Part shown: in pieces, positions 1 to 4,122 of the stretch
How positions within the stretch are numbered: position 1 is the stretch's first letter
Layout of the letters: every line of letters starts with the position of its first letter
DNA from: QHWK01 sp035259385
GTDB lineage: Bacteria > Acidobacteriota > Vicinamibacteria > Vicinamibacterales > CAVVIG01
NCBI GenBank assembly: GCA_035259385.1
Contig: DATFWL010000036.1
Coordinates: 1-6,578, forward strand
Direction: 5' to 3'
DNA length: 6,578 nucleotides
Translations under genes and position numbers: made by a program
Notes under the pieces: generated by a model
The model's database searches: none
The model's input: the letters and a program-made list of their open reading frames with translations, nothing else
Told to the model about the DNA's origin: nothing

Positions 1-1
1 C

Positions 2-505
2 CAGTGGCGGGACGAGTTGCGGTCGGCGGACATCCCGAACTGGGGTTTCAACGATCCGCTCTCGACCGATCCGCTGGGCGTTGGGTTCTTCATCAACCCG
101 AACCCAGCGGTGCCGAACCGGCAGCAGACGACGATGTACCATCTGCAGGCTTTCGCGCGGTATGAATGGCCGCACGACGTCGGCATCGCGGCGAACCTGC
201 GCTATCAGAGCGGATTTCCCTACTCGCGCGTCATCCCGGACGGCGAGCTGCCGAATCTGTCGCCGGCACCGTTCTTCGTCGAGAACCTCGACCATCACCG
301 GTCCGACAACGTCGCCCTCCTGAACCTGCGCGTCGACAAAGCCATCACCATCGGCAGGACGACGCTGACCGCGATGTTCGACTTGTACAACGCGCTCAAC
401 GCGCACCACGTGACCAACTTCAACCTGCTCAACGACGATTTCGGCCACGTCATCGCCGTCCTCGACCCGCGCGTCGCGCAGGTCGGCCTGCGTCTGGCGT
501 TCTGA
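2..505 (+). CDS. TonB-dependent receptor, Oar-like, C-terminal part (5' end outside window)
   Basis: The frame is open from the first bases of the window, so this is the tail of a longer gene, and the TTG at 17 is not a real start. The 167 visible residues alternate polar and aromatic/hydrophobic strands typical of an outer-membrane beta-barrel. They include a strand around 'YEWPHDVGIAANLRYQSG', a late strand 'TLTAMFDLYNALN', and a final strand 'VAQVGLRLAF' ending in Phe, the usual Bam-recognised terminal residue. The 'DLYNALN...' followed by 'PR..QVGLRL.F' ending is characteristic of the large carboxypeptidase-regulatory-domain TonB-dependent receptors (Oar-like) that are abundant in Acidobacteriota. 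These carry material across, or bind it at, the outer membrane; the substrate cannot be read from this part. The plug and regulatory domains are outside the window. Outer-membrane barrel: confident; exact subfamily: less so. Confidence 0.88.
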   Translation, partial: QWRDELRSADIPNWGFNDPLSTDPLGVGFFINPNPAVPNRQQTTMYHLQAFARYEWPHDVGIAANLRYQSGFPYSRVIPDGELPNLSPAPFFVENLDHHRSDNVALLNLRVDKAITIGRTTLTAMFDLYNALNAHHVTNFNLLNDDFGHVIAVLDPRVAQVGLRLAF

Positions 506-532
506 CCCCGGCCGAGCGCTCAAAAATACGTT

Positions 533-560
533 GCGGATCTAACGTTCAGACGCGATCCGC
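533..560. terminator. weak inverted repeat after the receptor gene
   Basis: GCGGATC at 533-539 is repeated in inverted form as GATCCGC at 554-560, with a 14-nt loop that contains AACGTT. It lies 28 nt after the receptor stop codon. There is no T-run after it on the plus strand. Read on the minus strand, the stem is followed five bases later by five Ts (521-527 region, CAAAAAT). It may help end transcription on either strand, but a 7-bp stem of this kind arises easily in GC-rich DNA. Confidence 0.25.
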
Positions 561-624
561 CGCCTCCACTCGCCAACTCCCTCGACCGATTTCCTGAACA
601 GAGTGCGGCGGCTATCATTGAGTC

Positions 625-735
625 ATGTCGCTCGAAACGCTTCGGCGATTCCGCCGCGAAATCCTTGCGCTCGCGTCGCGACACAGGGCACGCAACGTGC
701 GCGTTTTTGGGCTCGATCGCGCGTCGGACGACCGC
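625..735 (+). pseudogene. MntA-type nucleotidyltransferase antitoxin, N-terminal fragment
   Basis: From ATG 625 the translation reads 'SLETLRRFRREILALASRH' and then 'ARNVRVFG', the usual opening of minimal nucleotidyltransferases (MntA of HepT/MntA toxin-antitoxin pairs). The family continues with a Gly-Ser motif and then a D-x-D metal site. Here the starting frame gives 'FGLDRAS', but the next frame from 710 gives 'GSIARR', exactly the expected Gly-Ser motif. One extra base in the TTTTTGGG run at 704-711 therefore explains the break. The Asp residues of the active site are absent, because the sequence passes directly into a HepT-like segment. No convincing ribosome binding site precedes the ATG. 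About 33 of roughly 100 residues remain, so it cannot be a working transferase. Family assignment is from memory of the motif pattern. Confidence 0.62.
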
Positions 736-847
736 AAGTCGCGCGAGCCGTCGATTCCGTGGAAGCAGATCGCCGGTCTGCGCGACAAGGTGATTCACGA
801 ATACTTCGGCGTCGAACCTGGAAATCGTATGAGGCGTCGTCGAGAAG
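736..847 (+). pseudogene. HepT-type (DUF86) toxin, C-terminal fragment
   Basis: Directly after the MntA scrap, and back in the frame of ATG 625, the translation reads 'EPSIPWKQIAGLRDKVIHEY' and then 'FGV'. This is the conserved core of HepT-family RNase toxins, including the complete R-x4-H-x-Y catalytic motif (Arg at 781, His at 796, Tyr at 802). The expected continuation 'DLEIVW' follows only after a one-base shift near 814-818 (frame from 818: L-E-I-V), and the Trp codon position is TGA at 830-832. The shifted frame continues 'GVVEK'. About 35 C-terminal residues remain of a protein of roughly 115, and the N-terminal two thirds are missing. In intact systems MntA modifies HepT tyrosine(s) to neutralise it; here both partners are broken, so no active pair is expected. 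The fusion to MntA points to an internal deletion across an adjacent mntA-hepT pair. Confidence 0.68.
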
Positions 848-982
848 CGGTCAGCGGACCAGATGTTCGAGTATGCGTGCTACGAGGCGAACTATTCCCT
901 GAGCGGCATTCTTCGTGGCGCACGGGCTGAGGAAGCGGCCGCCGCAGCGTCGGGAACGCCGACGCTGATCACGGCGCGCTGA
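848..982 (+). pseudogene. C-terminal fragment of an acidobacterial hypothetical protein ('EYAC.E.NY' family)
   Basis: Continuing in the shifted frame from the HepT remnant, codons 848-979 read 'RSADQMFEYACYEANYSLSG', then 'ILRGARAEEAAAAA' and a short tail, with TGA at 980-982. The pattern 'EYAC[HY]E.NY....IL.GARAEE' matches the C-terminal end of a hypothetical protein family that I recall as common in Acidobacteriota, normally with His where this copy has Tyr. Function is unknown. There is no start codon or upstream body of the gene; the segment is joined straight to HepT sequence with no spacer. It is therefore a scrap left by deletion or recombination. An alternative is a translated tail belonging to an unusual HepT, which the Ala-rich composition makes unlikely. 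Confidence 0.5.
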
Positions 983-1044
983 GTCGCTCTCTCGGTCACA
1001 TTTGTCTCGCGGTAACGCTCTGGCCCACGCCGGTGCGGCCGCAC

Positions 1045-1165
1045 TTAGCGCTCCATCGTGGCGAGGTCCTGATGGCCCGCGAGTTCCCGTATGGCCCGAA
1101 CGGGTGCGACACGCCTCGTCGACCTGCGTGACGCTTCAACGGAACGAGCACGTGCAGCCCACACG
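1045..1165 (-). pseudogene. tyrosine recombinase (phage-type integrase), C-terminal remnant
   Basis: On the minus strand, positions 1104 down to 1048 encode 'PVRAIRELAGHQDLATMER', the conserved box II region of tyrosine recombinases (the '..LAGH.DL.TT.RY.H' block, with the active-site His in 'GH'). The next codon, where the nucleophilic Tyr belongs, is TAA (1047-1045). Upstream, another frame reads 'HVL....RHAGRRG', resembling a decayed version of the 'HVLRHTF..HLAMRGAP' segment that precedes this block. That suggests a few-base insertion around 1107-1111. No start or catalytic N-terminal part is present. The strand is opposite to the toxin-antitoxin scraps. A partial or dead integrase beside broken toxin-antitoxin genes suggests a former mobile island. 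The match rests on about 20 residues, so it is moderate evidence only. Confidence 0.5.
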
Positions 1166-1242
1166 AGCCTGCTGAGCGCGCTTCTTCTGACGGTGGCAAC
1201 CGCCGTGCATCAACCTTGGCGTTAACCCGATCGAGGTGAAGC

Positions 1243-1419
1243 ATGGGTGAGCCAAGCCTGTCACGGAATCGGGATCAGGACTTTCCGCCGAGGACAGGTG
1301 ACGACATCGGCACTCGCGAGCCGATCGTGCCGCGGCCGACCCCCGAGCCTCACGAGCGGCGCCCGCTGCCCGAAAGAGAGGCAGATGAGCGCGATCGAGC
1401 GGAAAAGCGACGCAAGTGA
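1243..1419 (+). CDS. small, highly charged hypothetical protein (58 residues)
   Basis: ATG 1243 is preceded by a strong Shine-Dalgarno match, GAGGTGA at 1233-1239, at workable spacing. The frame runs 58 codons to TGA 1417-1419, and a terminator-like hairpin follows three bases later. The product begins 'MGEPSLSRNRDQDFPPRTGD' and is rich in Arg, Asp, Glu and Pro. It ends in a basic stretch 'EKRRK', with no hydrophobic core, signal peptide or cysteine. It is therefore probably disordered and cytoplasmic. I do not recognise the family. A longer frame overlaps it at 1247 in another register, but it lacks this ribosome binding site. Ribosome binding site, frame and terminator together make a real gene plausible; composition alone would not. 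Confidence 0.5.
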   Translation: MGEPSLSRNRDQDFPPRTGDDIGTREPIVPRPTPEPHERRPLPEREADERDRAEKRRK

Positions 1420-1421
1420 TC

Positions 1422-1451
1422 GCCGACAAATCGCCGAGGTCGGCCCTTTTT
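1422..1451 (+). terminator. rho-independent-like terminator after the 58-codon gene
   Basis: GCCGAC (1422-1427) pairs with GTCGGC (1439-1444) around an 11-nt loop. CC and then five Ts (1447-1451) follow. The stem is only six base pairs but perfect and GC-rich, and it begins three bases after the stop codon of the small gene. This placement is what supports the call. An alternative shorter fold, CCGA/TCGG, exists inside it. Confidence 0.5.
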
Positions 1452-1482
1452 CAGCGCGGCGTTTGTACGTCCAGCTCAGACC

Positions 1483-1489
1483 GAAGGGA
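1483..1489 (+). promoter_or_regulatory. ribosome binding site choosing the start at 1496
   Basis: GAAGGGA lies 6 nt before ATG 1496. The nearby in-frame ATG at 1490 would overlap the edge of this site and have no spacing. The frame stays open upstream to 1247, but that stretch crosses the preceding small gene and its terminator, so 1496 is preferred. Confidence 0.55.
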
Positions 1490-1495
1490 ATGACT

Positions 1496-1756
1496 ATGTC
1501 CACTGAACATCGCGTATTGATCGAGTCGTTTGCCGACGCGCGACGCACTTGGGACGACTTGGTGGCGCTGCAGCCTGATGTGAAAGCGGGCAGCGGCCAC
1601 CTCGACGAGCCGGATCTCATCGAGCTGGAACAACGTATCGAGGCTCATCGAATGGCCATCGACATGCTCGTGGACGCAGTGGAAGCCGAGCCATCAGACA
1701 CGCCGGATCGTCGCGTGATCGGAAGGCGACGTGCCGGCATCAACGACAGAGAATAG
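1496..1756 (+). CDS. small hypothetical protein with predicted helical core (86 residues)
   Basis: The start at ATG 1496 is chosen for the GAAGGGA site just upstream; the stop is TAG 1754-1756. The product has an N-terminal helix-like region (residues about 5-28, 'HRVLIESFADARRTWDDLVA'). A second amphipathic stretch follows (about 37-66) with heptad-like hydrophobics, 'DLIELEQRIEAHRMAIDMLV', suggesting a short helical hairpin or coiled coil. The last 20 residues are basic and probably disordered ('RRVIGRRRAGINDRE'). There is no signal peptide or membrane segment and no recognisable catalytic motif. I do not recognise the family. It sits alone between a terminator-like element and the oxidoreductase gene 158 nt downstream. 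The acid/base patterning and non-random helix periodicity favour a real protein. Confidence 0.6.
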   Translation: MSTEHRVLIESFADARRTWDDLVALQPDVKAGSGHLDEPDLIELEQRIEAHRMAIDMLVDAVEAEPSDTPDRRVIGRRRAGINDRE

Positions 1757-1892
1757 CCGGTCCGAACGTTGATCGTGAACGCGCGTGAGAGCGCCACGAG
1801 AGAGTGATCCCGCCTATCAGAGCAAATGGTCACGTATGGACCTCTTGCCGTTCCGTTCAGTACGGCGGGCGGCATCCGCCACTCCACGGTGT

Positions 1893-1910
1893 GAAGGTTG
1901 CACAGCCTTC
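1893..1910 (+). promoter_or_regulatory. tight hairpin just before the oxidoreductase start
   Basis: GAAGGTT (1893-1899) can pair with AGCCTTC (1904-1910), with one G-U pair, around the tetraloop GCAC. This gives a 7-bp hairpin ending 4 nt before ATG 1915. Its left arm carries GAAGG, the only Shine-Dalgarno-like sequence near that start, but it is too far from the ATG (17 nt) unless the RNA is folded. A second small hairpin (GGCGG-cat-CCGCC, 1868-1880) precedes it. The rest of the 1757-1914 gap shows nothing I can identify, with no clear promoter. A role in translation control is speculative. Confidence 0.28.
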
Positions 1911-1914
1911 TTGA

Positions 1915-3513
1915 ATGGTCGCGGCCAGCCCGAGTTCGCCGTCGTCGGCCGCGGGGGCCGTTACAGGTCTGCTGTTGACGGCGCCGCTCTTGGCTCTGTG
2001 GTATCTCGGCTCAGCTCTCGCGGCCCTGCCGTTCGCCCCGTTCAGTTTGTTCGACGCGCTGAGCCGCATCTTGCCCGGCGCGGCGCTTACGCTCGGGATC
2101 GACGTCCTCGTCCGCGTGATCGGAGCGGCCCATCTCGGCCGCACGGCTGCGGCGGCAAAGCTCGCCGAGCAAACGATCGGTGTCAGCCTGGTGCTGCTCG
2201 GCGGTGTGGCCGGGAGCGCGATCGCTTTCGGAGTCGCACGTCGTCTGAATGCGATCCGCGCACCCGCACTCACGGCCAGTGCCGTGATCGCCCTCGTCGG
2301 ATGGCTGCCAGTCCTGCTCATGAAGCGGAGCGAGGCGCTCACGAGCGGTGTCTGGATTCTCGGAACGATGTTGCTCTGGGGCCTGGCCTTGGTTTGGATG
2401 TACCGCCGGCTTCACGGACCTCCTGTGCCGATGGCGGCTGATGCGCCGCAGCCTCGGCTCGGCACAGATCGGCGACGGTTCCTGATGCGAGTCGGCGGCG
2501 CTGTGGCCGCGACGACCGTCGCTGGCGTGACCGTCGGCGCGCGCGTGAGCTCGAGACGTGTCCGTACCCCCGCGAGGAGATGGTCGTCTGAGCATCCCTT
2601 GCCCAATGCCACAGACCCGATTCTGCCGGTCGACGGCACGCGCCCCGAGCTCACGTCGATCGACGACCACTACCGCATCGATATCGACACGCTGCCGCCG
2701 CGAATTCGCGAAGCCGATTGGCGCCTGAGAGTCTTCGGCCTCGTGGACCAGCCCATTGAATGGTCGCTGGACGACGTCCGGAAGCGGCAAGCGGTCGATC
2801 GGTTCATCACCCTCTCGTGCATTTCGAACCCTGTGGGAGGTGATCTGATCGGTACGACGCGTTGGACGGGACTCACCCTTCGCTCGCTGCTGGACGAATG
2901 GGCGGTGAAGCCGAGTGCGACGCATCTCCGCATTCGGTCGGCCGACGGGTACCAGGAAGTCGTGCCGTTGGACCTGATTCGTCGTGACGAACGCCTCATG
3001 CTGGTTCACGCGTGGGACGGCGTGCCGCTGCCGATCGGGCATGGGTTTCCGCTCCGCATCTACATCCCGAACGTCTACGGGATGAAGCAGCCGAAGTGGA
3101 TCCAGTCGATCGAGGCGATTGACCACGCGGAGCCAGGCTACTGGGTCGCGCGCGGCTGGGATCGCGACGCGGTGATGAAAGCCACATCGGTGATTGACAC
3201 GGTGCGCGTCGGTCAACCCACGACGGGCGGCGAGCGGATGGTGTCGGCCGGCGGCATTGCGCATGCGGGCGTGAGAGGCATTTCGCGTGTGCAAGTGCGG
3301 GCGGACGAAGGCTCGTGGCTCGACGCCCAGCTCCGCGAGCCGCTGTCGCCGATGACCTGGACGGTGTGGAGAGCGGAATTCCCGCTCGCGACCGGCACTC
3401 ATCTGCTGACGGTGCGCTGCGTCGACGGCGAAGGCGCCCCACAGCTGACGGCCGTGGCACCACCACACCCGAGCGGCGCGAGCGGACTCTATCGACGGTC
3501 GATCAAGGTGTGA
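1915..3513 (+). CDS. membrane-anchored molybdopterin oxidoreductase (sulfite-oxidase fold)
   Basis: The 532-residue product has three parts. Residues 13-38, 86-107, 115-136 and 144-163 are strongly hydrophobic and fit four transmembrane helices; 52-72 is a weaker candidate. Basic residues cluster in the predicted cytoplasmic loops ('ARRLNAIRA', 'YRRLHG'). Next comes a twin-arginine-like stretch, 'DRRRFLMRVGGAVAATTVAG' (185-204), a hydrophobic anchor. From about 250 the periplasmic oxidoreductase molybdopterin-binding domain follows: 'LRVFGLVDQP', 'FITLSCISNPVGGDLIGTTR' with Cys302 as the expected molybdenum ligand, 'GFPLRIYIPNVYGMKQPKWI' and 'GYWVARGWDRDAVMK'. Residues about 440-532 resemble the Ig-like dimerisation domain of sulfite oxidases. 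It probably oxidises or reduces a small periplasmic substrate; the substrate is not determinable. An in-frame TGA immediately precedes ATG 1915, fixing the upper limit of the start. No cytochrome partner is adjacent. The family is known in Acidobacteriota and Actinobacteria as membrane proteins of unknown substrate. Confidence 0.92.
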   Translation: MVAASPSSPSSAAGAVTGLLLTAPLLALWYLGSALAALPFAPFSLFDALSRILPGAALTLGIDVLVRVIGAAHLGRTAAAAKLAEQTIGVSLVLLGGVAGSAIAFGVARRLNAIRAPALTASAVIALVGWLPVLLMKRSEALTSGVWILGTMLLWGLALVWMYRRLHGPPVPMAADAPQPRLGTDRRRFLMRVGGAVAATTVAGVTVGARVSSRRVRTPARRWSSEHPLPNATDPILPVDGTRPELTSIDDHYRIDIDTLPPRIREADWRLRVFGLVDQPIEWSLDDVRKRQAVDRFITLSCISNPVGGDLIGTTRWTGLTLRSLLDEWAVKPSATHLRIRSADGYQEVVPLDLIRRDERLMLVHAWDGVPLPIGHGFPLRIYIPNVYGMKQPKWIQSIEAIDHAEPGYWVARGWDRDAVMKATSVIDTVRVGQPTTGGERMVSAGGIAHAGVRGISRVQVRADEGSWLDAQLREPLSPMTWTVWRAEFPLATGTHLLTVRCVDGEGAPQLTAVAPPHPSGASGLYRRSIKV

Positions 3514-3539
3514 GTGTTGTTCAGAAAGCGAGGCTGCAC

Positions 3540-3728
3540 ATGTTCCGTCTCGTTGCAATAGTCAAGCGCGGCGTCGGGTCGGATCTCGACGAAGTCGGAA
3601 TGTCGTATTCGACACTCGATGACGCGCATCATGCCGCTTCTGCGCTGAGCCGCCGCGACGTGATCGCCAGCATCATGATCATCGACGATTCGATACCTCC
3701 GACATTCGTAGAGTGGGCGGTCTACTAG
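3540..3728 (+). CDS. small hypothetical protein (62 residues)
   Basis: ATG 3540 follows the oxidoreductase stop by 26 nt and has an AGCGAGG site (3527-3533) at 6-nt spacing, so the two genes could be one transcript. The frame is open further upstream inside the oxidoreductase gene, but no ribosome binding site supports an earlier start. The product begins 'MFRLVAIVKRGVGSDLDEVG', then has a helix-like 'STLDDAHHAASALSRRD' and a second strand 'VIASIMIIDD', ending 'PPTFVEWAVY'. That gives a beta-helix-beta pattern of a small compact cytoplasmic domain with no signal peptide. I recall similar short proteins in acidobacterial genomes but know no function. Confidence 0.68.
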   Translation: MFRLVAIVKRGVGSDLDEVGMSYSTLDDAHHAASALSRRDVIASIMIIDDSIPPTFVEWAVY

Positions 3729-3802
3729 CTGAGAATGCGATTGAAGTTGCGGCAGGCTGGCCGACATCCCGGAAACCACAGATGTGAGCAATTGAGGGCC
3801 GT

Positions 3803-4045
3803 ATGGGCGATCAAAATCGCGGCGACCGCAAACCCGAGACGAAACGGTCGGACGACTATGTGAGAGGAGGAAAGGGCCGCAAGGACCACGTCGGCGGATC
3901 CGGAATCTATCCGGCCTCGTCGCCCGATGCGCCTGGTGATGCGGAAGTCCGGAGTGAGGGTGAGCTCGCGCGACATAGAGGACCGCGTCCGAAGTCAACC
4001 GATGAGGAATCCAAGAAAGACGACCAGAGTTCGGGTTCGGAATAA
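3803..4045 (+). CDS. small hydrophilic protein with GGKGRKD..GGSG.YP motif (80 residues)
   Basis: ATG 3803 has GAGGG (3794-3798) 4 nt upstream; the stop is TAA 4043-4045. The product is almost free of hydrophobic residues and rich in Gly, Asp, Lys, Arg, Ser and Glu. It contains 'RGGKGRKDHVGGSGIYPASS', then 'DAPGDAEVRSEGEL', and a Lys/Asp/Ser-rich tail. The 'GGKGRKD.VGGSG.YP' core with a following 'P.DAE.R..GE' is a pattern I associate with short proteins found in Acidobacteriota and some Proteobacteria, with no known role. The composition is hydrophilin-like, so a disordered stress-related protein is one possibility (inference). It lies 74 nt after the 62-residue gene and may share its transcript. 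Confidence 0.68.
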   Translation: MGDQNRGDRKPETKRSDDYVRGGKGRKDHVGGSGIYPASSPDAPGDAEVRSEGELARHRGPRPKSTDEESKKDDQSSGSE

Positions 4046-4070
4046 CCCTGAAGAAAAAGGATGTGCAGAC

Positions 4071-4114
4071 GAAGACCACGGAGATCTCGTTGACAAAAGA
4101 TCTTCGTGGTCTTC
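4071..4114. terminator. long hairpin between convergent genes
   Basis: Arms of 17 nt (4071-4087 and 4098-4114; GAAGACCACGGAGATCT against AGATCTTCGTGGTCTTC) surround a 10-nt loop. The only mismatch is a G opposite T, which is a G-U pair in plus-strand RNA. It sits between a plus-strand gene ending at 4045 and the minus-strand receptor ending at 4123, the usual place for a bidirectional terminator. On the minus strand the stem is followed after about 11 nt by CCTTTTTC; on the plus strand no T-run follows. It may act mainly for the receptor transcript, or stabilise both RNA 3' ends. Confidence 0.65.
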
Positions 4115-4122
4115 CTTCGAAA

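Noticed and set aside
1247..1495. N-terminal extension of the 86-residue protein
   Set aside because: The extension overlaps the 58-codon gene in another register, crosses a terminator-like hairpin, and has low-complexity Arg/Ser content. A good ribosome binding site sits before 1496.
505..1500. CRISPR array, tRNA or intact insertion sequence in the gene-poor region
   Set aside because: I saw no regularly spaced direct repeats, no cloverleaf and no transposase frame. Only gene scraps and single hairpins were found.
1785..2441. 218-codon plus-strand frame overlapping the start of the oxidoreductase
   Set aside because: Its product is Arg/Gly-rich, and the overlapping frame encodes convincing membrane helices continuing into a conserved domain.
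3315..3539. N-terminal extension of the 62-residue protein into the oxidoreductase gene
   Set aside because: The extra residues are a shadow of the oxidoreductase C-terminus and Arg-rich; the ribosome binding site lies before 3540.
2011..3558. 515-codon minus-strand open frame
   Set aside because: It is antisense to the molybdopterin oxidoreductase and gives an Arg/His-rich product with no domain pattern.
3489..4079. 196-codon minus-strand open frame across the small genes
   Set aside because: It is antisense to two better-supported small genes, with no family pattern or ribosome binding site evident.
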